In this document: one piece after another, positions 1-4,984 of the stretch
Position numbering within the stretch: position 1 is the stretch's first letter
Layout of the letters: every line of letters starts with the position of its first letter
Source of the DNA: Paraclostridium tenue
Lineage (GTDB): Bacteria; Bacillota; Clostridia; Peptostreptococcales; Peptostreptococcaceae
Length of the DNA: 7,246 nt
Assembly (NCBI RefSeq): GCF_039521565.1
Contig: NZ_BAAACP010000035.1
Coordinates: forward strand, 1 to 7,246
Direction: 5' to 3'
Made by a program: the position numbers and the translations under genes
The notes under the pieces: generated by a model
Databases searched by the model: none
The model's input: the letters and a program-made list of their open reading frames with translations, nothing else
Told to the model about the DNA's origin: nothing

Positions 1-99
1 GAGAGGTATTTAGTTATAGTCATGACCAGTCATGCCCCTTCACTAGTATACCCACTGTAACTTCACAATTACAGTAATCTGTTCAGTAATATTTCTATT
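1..99. repeat. Terminal redundancy, left copy (circle closure)
   Basis: These 99 bases are identical to the last 99 bases of the window. A perfect overlap of this length at both ends is what an assembler leaves when it walks round a closed circle. The unique molecule is therefore about 7147 bp, and everything here continues directly from base 7147. The segment also belongs to the structured minus-strand RNA described separately. Confidence 0.93.
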
Positions 100-268
100 A
101 CAACTTGCTCATTAGTGCCTTTATCAAGATTTCAGATTCTCCCTCTGCATTTCTGCAACACATGTTATCCTTGTAATGAGTTCTCTGTGGGTTCTAACCT
201 GGTGCCAACCTACCAGGATCAACCAAACCCACTATGCCCAACCTTTTTCAGGGACATCTCTCATATCA
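1..268 (-). ncRNA. Structured minus-strand RNA or long leader (continues across the junction to about 7095)
   Basis: This stretch is clearly richer in G+C than the coding DNA (about 52 percent in 181-240) and has no open reading frame of note. Read on the minus strand it gives a series of stable hairpins. Stem 226-232/187-193 encloses 212-217/198-203. Stem 174-180/108-114 encloses 154-157/146-149 with a GAAA tetraloop. Stem 96-101/86-91 also has a GAAA tetraloop. Stems 69-75/54-60 and 30-34/21-25 follow, then the large hairpin at 7111-7152. Two GNRA loops, and G-U pairs in the last stem that become A-C mismatches on the other strand, fix the orientation. Transcription probably starts near 268. 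The RNA has no terminator before the 91-aa gene, so it may be a leader of about 320 nt or a processed RNA. I do not recognise the family; large ornate RNAs such as ROOL or GOLLD are only a comparison. Confidence 0.6.
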
Positions 269-275
269 TACAACT

Positions 276-284
276 ATTATAACA
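276..284 (-). promoter_or_regulatory. Extended -10 promoter of the structured leader
   Basis: On the minus strand the bases read TGT followed by TATAAT, an extended -10 element of the housekeeping sigma factor. No good -35 lies 16-18 bp upstream, which is typical where the TGn extension compensates. The expected start is near base 268, immediately before the first predicted stem. Expression of the 91/36/216-aa operon would then begin here, about 400 nt upstream of the first start codon. Confidence 0.5.
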
Positions 285-348
285 ATGTTACTTGTTAATT
301 TTCTCTGAAATGAGCCATTTATTTTATAGTGGTTTTCTTTCTACACTC

Positions 349-364
349 TTACAGTTAACTGTAA
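349..364. repeat. Perfect 16-bp palindrome TTACAGTTAACTGTAA
   Basis: A perfect dyad with no spacer, about 65-80 bp upstream of the predicted leader promoter on the minus strand. The half-site TTACAGT/ACTGTAA recurs as the two arms of a hairpin at 54-60 and 69-75. It could be an operator for a dimeric regulator. No candidate binder is evident. Confidence 0.5.
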
Positions 365-480
365 AATTTTCTTAATTTAGTTTTTAAATATGTTTCAACT
401 TACAATCCATCTCTATCTATGTATTCCTGATTAGTAGCTCTACCTAATTATCCAGGATAGGTTTAATCCTCACATGGTAT

Positions 481-570
481 CAAGCCTTTTAACTATGTTA
501 TAAGCTAATAGTAATTATCAAGCATACTATCAATGCTTCCATTGCCTCAAGCCCTTTAGCTATGGTATAG
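481..570. repeat. Imperfect 23-bp direct repeat, two copies 67 bp apart
   Basis: Bases 481-503 and 548-570 share 19 of 23 positions, beginning CAAGCC and containing CTATG and TATA. Between them lies a hairpin with arms AAGCAT/ATGCTT. The region has no gene. A separate 13-bp word, TAGGTTTAATCCT, occurs at 458-470 and again at 829-841 inside the plus-strand small RNA, so this area may contain a decayed relative of that RNA. Confidence 0.45.
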
Positions 571-580
571 GGGCTTTATT
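549..580 (+). terminator. Possible weak plus-strand terminator
   Basis: Bases 549-555 pair with 570-576 (seven pairs, one G-U) around a 14-nt loop, followed by a poor U-tract, TTTATT. No plus-strand gene or clear promoter was found upstream, so this may be a structural hairpin rather than a working terminator. Confidence 0.25.
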
Positions 581-605
581 ACTCCTCAGGTAGTTTCTCT
601 ACATT

Positions 606-643
606 AAAAAAGCCTGTCCTCCATTTGTGTTGGAAAACAGGCT
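606..643 (-). terminator. Strong intrinsic terminator, minus strand
   Basis: Bases 643-631 pair with 623-611 to give a 13-bp stem (outer arm AGCCTGT/ACAGGCT, two G-U inside) with a 7-nt loop, followed by six U. It is the first convincing minus-strand terminator downstream of the 213/284-aa operon. That transcript would then have a 3' tail of about 460 nt, which runs antisense to the plus-strand small RNA. It also separates that operon from the leader region. Confidence 0.8.
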
Positions 644-728
644 ATAATTTCATTAGTTTATTTACACTTTAAGTATATTGCTCAATTTGAGGTATATACT
701 ATCTATGTAACATTTTTTAAATTCTATC

Positions 729-757
729 TTTACAGATATGCTATTTTTTAATATAAT
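729..757 (+). promoter_or_regulatory. Near-consensus sigma-70 promoter of the plus-strand small RNA
   Basis: TTTACA at 729-734 and TATAAT at 752-757 are separated by exactly 17 bp, so the pair departs from consensus by one base. The expected start is near 764. No start codon with a ribosome binding site follows; the only ATGs are closed at once by TAA or TAG. The downstream product is therefore RNA. It is the strongest promoter seen in the window and points against all the genes. Confidence 0.75.
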
Positions 758-763
758 CTATTA

Positions 764-890
764 TATATTAATAACATATGTAAACAAAGGCTTTAATTAC
801 TAACTCATACACTGTGTACCACCACATGTAGGTTTAATCCTTGATAGATGTACCACCATCTAACTTGGACTGTAGTTAAGGCTTTTTTTT
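764..890 (+). ncRNA. Plus-strand small RNA with twin TACCAC-loop hairpins
   Basis: The RNA of about 125 nt runs from the predicted start to a run of eight T. Bases 786-800 pair with 872-886 in a continuous 15-bp stem with three G-U pairs, which also serves as terminator. Inside it are two hairpins. One, 813-816/823-826, has four pairs; the other, 845-850/857-862, has six. Both present the hexaloop TACCAC and read TACCACCA. The G-U pairs become A-C mismatches on the minus strand, supporting plus-strand function. The gene sits opposite the 3' tail of the 213/284-aa mRNA. By its strong promoter, loops and plasmid setting it looks like a regulatory or antisense RNA. The duplicated loop would suit binding a GGUGGUA-type target or a protein. 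I cannot assign it to a known family. Confidence 0.68.
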
Positions 891-932
891 ATTTAGTTTT
901 TATAAGTAAAATAATACTATTAATTTCTACAT

Positions 933-949
933 AAAGCAAGCTTTTTTTT
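933..949 (+). terminator. Possible second plus-strand terminator
   Basis: A short stem AAAG/CTTT with loop CAAG is followed by further T for eight in total. It lies about 45 bp after the small-RNA terminator in the same orientation. It could act as a back-up stop for read-through from the strong plus-strand promoter before it enters the 284-aa gene. The stem is only 4-5 bp. Confidence 0.3.
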
Positions 950-1103
950 CTATAAATCTCAGTATTTTCAGTATGTACAGTAAATACTAACTTTATTTGT
1001 ACATTATTTAAAAAACTAAAAATTATGACCTACTATATGCCATTCTAAGACTTTTCAAATAATCATCCATATATTTGTACCACTTGATTTTACAATCATT
1101 AAA

Positions 1104-1958
1104 CTATAAATCAACTTTTCTTAACTTTCCTCTTAATCCTTCATCAATAACTTTAGGATAATACTTCTTTATTAAAGAGTCTATATTATCCCTGTTTGAA
1201 AGAAATTGATATACCTTTATACTGTTATTACTACTTTTAATCATAGTGATCCAAAATACTATTGAGTTTATATCCTCAGCATTATCAATACAATCAAGAT
1301 AATCATACCAATTTTCAATATAAATTACTCTTTTATATATATTAGTATCCTTCATATCTTCTACAAGTTTATCACTCACCCAATCTAAAAAATCATCAAA
1401 GTACTCTGTGTCTTTGCAAGGCTTTACTCTCAACATCTTATCAAAATCAGTCATTATCTCTCCTGTAAGTTTATACTTATTAACTGCAAATCCTTTCCCT
1501 TCACATGGTATTTTTTTATAATCATCTTTATAAACTTGTTTTATATTTTCACTTGGTATCCTTGTTTGAATATATGAAAATTCTAATAAAGTAAAAAGCA
1601 TCTTTTTTTTATGCTCTAATTTTTTATCATTATCTATTTCCTTCTCTCTATCAGCTTTTTTCTGACCAAATTCAAATATTAAATATGCTCCACTAAATGC
1701 AATAAATGGTGCTGTAAAAGATGCTATTGTAGAAAGTTTATTTGCATCAGTTATATTAGTACCAAATGAAATTATATACCCAGCTACTCCAACCATAAGT
1801 AAAATAAACATTGTTAGTGTAATCTTTAAACTACTTCCACCCTTATCTTTTTCATCATACAGATTTTTTTTGCTAATAAAAAATGCTATCACAAGTATTA
1901 CAAATACTACTGTTATATACCCCTTATCACTCATAATAAAATTTATAATTTGTTTCAT
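1104..1958 (-). CDS. Three-helix membrane protein with cytoplasmic C-terminal domain, unknown function
   Basis: The product has 284 residues and I do not recognise its family. Three hydrophobic segments are clear at about 12-29, 45-66 and 76-97. A highly charged helix follows (about 99-120, rich in K, E and D), then a soluble domain of about 160 residues with motifs such as WYDYLDCIDNAED near 217-229. Lysines after segments 1 and 3 suggest a cytoplasmic C-terminal domain. The ATG is seven bases after the stop of the 213-aa DNA-binding protein, with AAAGGA about 10 bases upstream, so the two are co-transcribed and probably translationally coupled. An N-terminal membrane anchor with a cytoplasmic domain recalls some putative abortive-infection proteins, but I see no diagnostic motif. 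A membrane anchor for the DNA-binding partner, or a plasmid-borne defence or exclusion factor, are equally open. Confidence 0.85.
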   Translation of the reverse strand: MKQIINFIMSDKGYITVVFVILVIAFFISKKNLYDEKDKGGSSLKITLTMFILLMVGVAGYIISFGTNITDANKLSTIASFTAPFIAFSGAYLIFEFGQKKADREKEIDNDKKLEHKKKMLFTLLEFSYIQTRIPSENIKQVYKDDYKKIPCEGKGFAVNKYKLTGEIMTDFDKMLRVKPCKDTEYFDDFLDWVSDKLVEDMKDTNIYKRVIYIENWYDYLDCIDNAEDINSIVFWITMIKSSNNSIKVYQFLSNRDNIDSLIKKYYPKVIDEGLRGKLRKVDL

Positions 1959-1965
1959 TTTTATT

Positions 1966-2607
1966 TTATCCTTTACTATTTTTGTATTTTTCCATAAATT
2001 CTTTTAATGCTTGGCATATTATATCCTGTTTTTTATATTGCTTATGTTTATCACAAAACTCTATAAAATCCTTTTGTATATCAGGATAGAATTTATATGC
2101 TCTTGATACTGCCTCTCCCTCAAACTTGTCTATCTTTAATTCCTTAGGAGTAACATCTATTACCTCATGTTCCTTCTCATACCATCTATAAACTGCATCC
2201 AATTTCTCAGCCATTTGCTCTACTTTTTTATAAGATTTTAGCATCAGATTGAATTTCTCTTTATCTACTACAATCTCTCTACTATTGTAGATTTTAGACT
2301 CTACCTCAGGATTTGATCCATTTGTATGCCTTTCTACAGGAATAGAACTTTTGTAGATTTCTTTATCAGGAGATTTTTCTGAACTACTCACTATTTTTTC
2401 TACATCTGTAGACTTTTTGTAGAGTCTTTCTTTCTGATTATATTTATAACCATTCTCCTTCATAATCTTCTGTAAGGTTTTCTCTCCAATGCCTAAATCT
2501 TCTCTAATCCTGATAACTGTTTGCCCCTGTGAGAGCCTATCATTTAAATATTGTATCTTCTTCTCTATATCTAACTCTATAAACTCACCCTTTGTTAGTT
2601 GCTCCAT
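1966..2607 (-). CDS. HTH plus ribbon-helix-helix DNA-binding protein (possible partition or copy-control protein)
   Basis: The product has 213 residues. Residues about 15-57 form a helix-turn-helix of the GIGEKTLQKIMKENGYKYN type. Residues 62-127 are three 22-residue repeats opening LYKKS, IYKSS and IYNSR. Residues about 115-146 are coiled-coil-like. Residues 165-209 resemble a ribbon-helix-helix: strand SRAYKFY, helix PDIQKDFIEFCDKHK, turn, helix DIICQALKEFMEKYK. AGGAGAGG five bases before the ATG fixes the start. Repeated TCTACAAA sites lie over the promoter and within the gene, so autoregulation is likely. HTH-plus-coiled-coil proteins such as pSK1 Par stabilise plasmids without an NTPase, and ribbon-helix-helix ParR or omega proteins bind tandem repeats; no ParM or ParA is encoded here. 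A role in partition or copy control is inference, and a plain transcriptional regulator is the alternative. Confidence 0.85.
   Translation of the reverse strand: MEQLTKGEFIELDIEKKIQYLNDRLSQGQTVIRIREDLGIGEKTLQKIMKENGYKYNQKERLYKKSTDVEKIVSSSEKSPDKEIYKSSIPVERHTNGSNPEVESKIYNSREIVVDKEKFNLMLKSYKKVEQMAEKLDAVYRWYEKEHEVIDVTPKELKIDKFEGEAVSRAYKFYPDIQKDFIEFCDKHKQYKKQDIICQALKEFMEKYKNSKG
2226..2426 (-). repeat. Three 66-bp in-frame repeats carrying DNA-site modules inside the 213-aa gene
   Basis: On the minus strand the word TCTACAA begins at 2423, 2357 and 2291, exactly 66 bp apart (22 codons). Each is followed by a module of the form TCTACAAA-N3-TCTACA-N2-TGTAGA, complete in the first copy and progressively degraded in the second and third. 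The same module, about 26 of 30 positions like copy 1, occurs upstream of the gene at 2661-2691. After the first 27 bases the copies diverge strongly. The conserved part is the DNA site rather than the protein sequence, suggesting that the gene carries its own binding sites. Confidence 0.7.
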
Positions 2608-2649
2608 TTAATCCTCTCCTCATATTCAACAGTTTCTCTACCATTTTTC

Positions 2650-2691
2650 TACTAATATAATTTTACTACATTTGTAGATTCTTTGTAGAAT
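2650..2691 (-). promoter_or_regulatory. Operator and promoter region of the 213/284-aa operon
   Basis: The minus strand has TCTACAAA (2689-2682) and TCTACAAA (2678-2671), 11 bp apart. The second overlaps an inverted copy to form CTAC-N4-GTAG at 2666-2677. Just downstream are -10-like hexamers TAAAAT and TATATT (about 2655-2666) with no good -35, so the repeats occupy the -35 position. Binding here would block or replace RNA polymerase contacts. The encoded HTH/ribbon-helix-helix protein is the obvious candidate binder. Confidence 0.6.
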
Positions 2692-2701
2692 ATTTTTATA
2701 T

Positions 2702-2730
2702 AAAAAAATAAAGGAGAGCATAAGCCCTCC
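2702..2730 (-). terminator. Intrinsic terminator after the 210-aa gene
   Basis: Bases 2730-2724 pair with 2719-2713 (seven pairs, one G-U) around a TTAT-type tetraloop, followed by an 11-base U-rich run. It ends transcription of the 210-aa gene and the orphan coding tail just before the promoter of the 213/284-aa operon. Confidence 0.8.
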
Positions 2731-2758
2731 CTATCTATTTCTCTATTTATATTTATTT

Positions 2759-2857
2759 TTATAACCTCCTAAAATCATAGTTTTGCATGAAACCTGATTT
2801 CAATGCATCTATACATTGATTAAATGGTTCATTCTTATATCTCTGCTCAAAGTCTAA
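2759..2857 (-). pseudogene. Orphan 32-residue coding tail without a start codon
   Basis: One frame downstream of the 210-aa stop reads LDFEQRYKNEPFNQCIDA and continues through a GFMQNYDFRRL ending to TAA. Its composition is that of a normal protein, unlike chance reading frames here. It is in a different frame from the 210-aa gene, is preceded by TAA, and contains no usable start before its internal Met. It is probably the C-terminal remnant of a lost gene, or of a former longer reading frame broken by a frameshift. Its last codons, AGG AGG, form a perfect Shine-Dalgarno sequence (2765-2770) with no start codon after it. Confidence 0.35.
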
Positions 2858-2865
2858 TTATTTAA

Positions 2866-3498
2866 TTAGTTCTGAAATTCCTTCTTTAATTCCTGTATAT
2901 TTTCAGGTATCTTTATCTTTCTACCTAAATCAAATCCTCCAAACTTAGATATATCAAACACTTGAGCTATTTCATCTATAGTTCCAGTACTGTCTATTGT
3001 CAGATACACTCCCTTTTTCCACTTTATTGGCTCTATAGCCTCATTGTATTCCTGACTTAAAGTATTCATATCATTACAAGTTTGAGCAACTTTTAATAGC
3101 CCATCAAATAAATCATTTTTATACTGTGTCATGTTATGCTCAAATTCTGCATATAAATCCTCTTTTATTTCTTTATACACAGATATTGCTAAGTCATTCT
3201 CTATAGTTTCTTTCTGCTCTCTAGCTGTATTGATAGCTCTCTGAGTATCAATTATTAAGTTTGGTAACACTTTTATTCTTTCTTGATTTCTCAAATATGT
3301 ATCATATCCTGTATGGACATCTATTTTATTACCATTAACTTTTAAGTACTCTTGCTCAGCTCTAAGCTCTTCTAAATCTTCTAGAGGTTTCTGTATATTT
3401 TCTTTCTCATACTGATCTAGGTTAGCATACATTTTATCTATTAAATCTATAGTCTTGTTTAATGCATCTCCTTTTATTTCTTTTTTCTTTATTGCCAT
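2866..3498 (-). CDS. Helical coiled-coil protein of unknown function
   Basis: The product has 210 residues and I do not recognise it. Residues 1-10 are very basic (MAIKKKEIKG). Residues about 11-155 are almost entirely charged helix with heptad-like spacing, suggesting a long coiled coil. The end has a small beta-like segment (KKGVYLTIDSTG, about 161-172) and FDISKFGGFDLGRKI near 181-195. There is no signal peptide or membrane segment. AGGAG lies about 10 bases before the ATG. The gene stands alone between a long noncoding block upstream, the candidate origin, and a terminator downstream. It ends next to an orphan coding tail, so its present C-terminus may be secondary. With the adjacent origin candidate, a replication accessory role is conceivable, but it lacks every replication-initiator motif I know. 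Confidence 0.8.
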   Translation of the reverse strand: MAIKKKEIKGDALNKTIDLIDKMYANLDQYEKENIQKPLEDLEELRAEQEYLKVNGNKIDVHTGYDTYLRNQERIKVLPNLIIDTQRAINTAREQKETIENDLAISVYKEIKEDLYAEFEHNMTQYKNDLFDGLLKVAQTCNDMNTLSQEYNEAIEPIKWKKGVYLTIDSTGTIDEIAQVFDISKFGGFDLGRKIKIPENIQELKKEFQN

Positions 3499-3670
3499 AC
3501 TGTTATATCTCCTAACTATATTTAATTAGCTAAGTTAATTGCAAATATAAAACACAATTAAATAGCTATTACATTAAACAAGTAATGAAGATTTATAAAT
3601 GTTTGATAAAAGTCCATATATAATCCCAAAACTCAAAATTATTTTATATATTTTCAATACACTAGACTGA

Positions 3671-3704
3671 GGCTGTCAGCCACCCCCTCCCCCATGTGTA
3701 GGGG
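3671..3704. other. GC-rich patch with two small hairpins and a C/G tract
   Basis: About 24 of 34 bases are G or C, in surroundings near 20-25 percent. GGCT-GTC-AGCC (3671-3681) can fold, as can CCCC at 3690-3693 with GGGG at 3701-3704. Between them the plus strand is nearly pure C, so the minus strand reads G5-A-G5-T-GG. Such patches occur at nick sites, primosome sites or replication stop sites. Which applies here cannot be told from sequence. Confidence 0.5.
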
Positions 3705-3740
3705 TCTTGTTATGTTCATTGATTTTTATTTATAAATAAA

Positions 3741-3960
3741 TTTGTATAATTATTTGTACAATTAAACAATTGCTTTTTTGTACAAAAATATTTTAATAAA
3801 AATAATCTAATCAATAGATATATATGTAGCTATTCCAATGCATCTATGTATAGATATATGTACACATAACTAACATACCTTTTATTGTACATTTAACTGA
3901 TAGTAAGTATTGTCATGAGTTTATAGATGTACATTTAGCTATTGTATTTGTACTTAATCA
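3741..3960. repeat. Iteron-like block of GTAC-centred and TAGAT repeats
   Basis: Six GTAC words with A/T-rich flanks start at 3756, 3780, 3860, 3887, 3929 and 3950, a strong local excess over the rest of the molecule. Two carry the longer word TGTACATTTA-A/G-CT, at 3886-3898 and 3928-3940, 42 bp or about four helical turns apart. TAGAT followed by an AT run and GTA occurs at 3815, 3851 and 3924. The core TTTGTACA resembles the TTTGTAGA sites of the 213-aa protein by one base, so the same protein might contact both. Confidence 0.45.
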
Positions 3961-4110
3961 AATTCTCTACATACTGTTATACATATACTTAACAGCATAT
4001 TATTATAACCTATTTATAGCCATTATTAGCTTGTTATTTGTAATATTTAATGTATTAATCTTATTCTCTATTACATAAGCTGTAAGATGCTCTCAGAGCC
4101 TTATATAAAT

Positions 4111-4248
4111 AGGGTATCCATTACCTTTTTAAGCACCCCACTATTTAGAAATAACATTACCCATTATTTTTATTAAATGGTAAAGGCTATTAAAACTTTA
4201 CACTACCCCTACCTTTTAACTATACCTTAAATATGTATTTTGGGTAGT
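4111..4248. repeat. Block of GGTA/TACC inverted repeats
   Basis: Several inverted pairs share the core GGTA/TACC. One is GGTA at 4113-4116 with TACC at 4122-4125. Another is TTACC near 4157-4161 with GGTAA about 20 bp later. A third is ACTACCC at 4202-4208 with GGGTAGT at 4242-4248. Further TACC words lie at 4210 and 4223. The block could hold operator or origin elements, or fold as RNA downstream of the 86-aa gene. No gene was found here. Confidence 0.35.
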
Positions 4249-4407
4249 CTTTAAATAAATACAGTATTTTCAACCCTTTTAGCAATCTCATCTTATCAAC
4301 TTAATTATATAAGGTTTTTAATTTTAAAAAATAATAAGGTAATTTGTTATTAAACTTAACTTAATAAAGTCATTATTGTGTTTTTATCATTACAACTTTA
4401 TTAAATT

Positions 4408-4437
4408 AAAAAAGACACCTACCTAAATAAGTGTCTT
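4408..4437 (-). terminator. Intrinsic terminator of the 86-aa gene
   Basis: Bases 4437-4428 pair with 4421-4412 (ten pairs, one G-U) around a 6-nt loop and run into a U-tract. It begins 17 bp after the stop codon. Its stem sequence, GACAC..TAAGTGTC, is very similar to that of the terminator at 4949-4976. Confidence 0.88.
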
Positions 4438-4453
4438 CATTATCTATTTATAT

Positions 4454-4714
4454 TTATACAAAATTTATTAAATCAGCTGAAGTAAGTCCTAATTCTCCAA
4501 TTAAAAAATCTTCCATTTCACATTCAGTTTTTAAATTTCCCTGATTTGCTAAATCATTATTTATATTATATGATATCTCATCTAACTTATTGCTTTGTGT
4601 ATTCCAATCTATAGATACTGTTTGTACTCTATACACACCACCATACTGTTCTAAACCAACATTTATACCTTCAATCATAGCAATATTAACATTATATTTT
4701 TGTAATAATCCCAT
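4454..4714 (-). CDS. Small acidic protein, unknown function
   Basis: The product has 86 residues with no recognised family. It is strongly acidic (12 D/E against 4 K/R), with no membrane segment or signal peptide. The order appears to be a short helix, a beta-rich centre (VGLEQYGGVYRVQTVSIDW, about 19-37) and a C-terminal helix (EMEDFLIGELGLTSADLINF). AAGGAGG seven bases before the ATG is an excellent ribosome binding site. It is monocistronic: a TATAAT element lies about 36-41 bp upstream and a terminator follows directly. Small acidic plasmid proteins can be nucleic-acid mimics or antitoxins, but nothing here shows that. Confidence 0.82.
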   Translation of the reverse strand: MGLLQKYNVNIAMIEGINVGLEQYGGVYRVQTVSIDWNTQSNKLDEISYNINNDLANQGNLKTECEMEDFLIGELGLTSADLINFV

Positions 4715-4749
4715 TCCTTTTCCTCCTTGGCTTATTTTGTCATAATACT

Positions 4750-4755
4750 ATTATA
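4750..4755 (-). promoter_or_regulatory. Candidate -10 of the 86-aa gene
   Basis: The minus strand reads TATAAT here, ahead of the ribosome binding site of the 86-aa gene. No convincing -35 lies 16-18 bp upstream. The rest of the interval 4756-4948 is gene-free and A+T-rich, with three copies of TTGCA (4831, 4909, 4919). Two of these are exactly 10 bp apart and might be regulatory. Confidence 0.4.
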
Positions 4756-4948
4756 TATTTACAATATGTGGGTTTTCTAGTTACAGAATTGATATTGTTT
4801 TATTTATATATAAAATTACATTTTTTAAAGTTGCAACATAGCCTTTTAAAAAATCCCATATAGGCATTGAATTTACTCTATCTTAACAAAGTGAAATATT
4901 TTATCAGGTTGCATTTAGTTGCACTTTTTTAGATTTTTGGAGTCATAC

Positions 4949-4976
4949 AAAAAAGACACTTACCTGAGTAAGTGCC
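4949..4976 (-). terminator. Intrinsic terminator of the 120-aa gene
   Basis: Bases 4976-4968 pair with 4963-4955 (nine pairs, one G-U) with a 4-nt loop, followed by six U. It starts just after the stop codon at 4985. It closely resembles the terminator of the neighbouring 86-aa gene. Confidence 0.9.
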
Positions 4977-4984
4977 TATGTTCT

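Larger units (their letters stand above)
644..1103. other. 460-bp gene-free interval
   Basis: This interval lies between the 284-aa gene and its presumed terminator. It holds the promoter, body and terminator of the plus-strand small RNA, and an imperfect hairpin at 672-700 (arms AGTATAT/ATATACT and CTCA/TGAG). It also has five GTAC words at 816, 850, 975, 999 and 1077. The longest minus-strand reading frames are 15-19 codons without ribosome binding sites, and I do not call any of them. Confidence 0.6.
3499..4453. other. 955-bp noncoding block, candidate replication origin
   Basis: This is the longest gene-free stretch and is extremely A+T-rich. Coming from 3499 it holds in order a GC-rich patch (3671-3704), a block of GTAC-centred and TAGAT-type repeats (3741-3960), a GGTA/TACC inverted-repeat block (4111-4248), and the terminator of the 86-aa gene. 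Reading frames inside it are about 20 codons at most and lack ribosome binding sites. An A+T-rich region with iteron-like repeats and one GC-rich hairpin is the usual look of a plasmid origin, but no Rep protein is encoded to confirm it. Confidence 0.45.

Noticed and set aside
1..99. Direct terminal repeats as ends of a transposon or linear phage
   Set aside because: No transposase or phage gene is present, and a hairpin stem spans the join, so assembly redundancy of a circle explains the repeat.
800..859. 19-codon minus-strand frame opposite the small RNA
   Set aside because: No ribosome binding site. The sequence is fully explained as the complement of the two TACCAC hairpins.
820..860. 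GGTGGTAC on the minus strand, reminiscent of a T-box riboswitch core
   Set aside because: The surrounding stem I and specifier architecture is absent, no amino-acid gene follows, and the strand with the better fold is the plus strand.
3653..3718. 21-codon minus-strand frame across the GC-rich patch
   Set aside because: No ribosome binding site or promoter. Codons are dictated by the G-tract and are unlike the other genes.
3741..3960. CRISPR array
   Set aside because: The repeats are short, irregularly spaced and degenerate, there are no uniform spacers, and no cas gene is present.
4633..4645. GGTGGT in the 86-aa mRNA as a target of the TACCAC loops
   Set aside because: Only about seven bases match, inside the coding region far from the start. 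This is within chance for a Gly-Gly codon pair.
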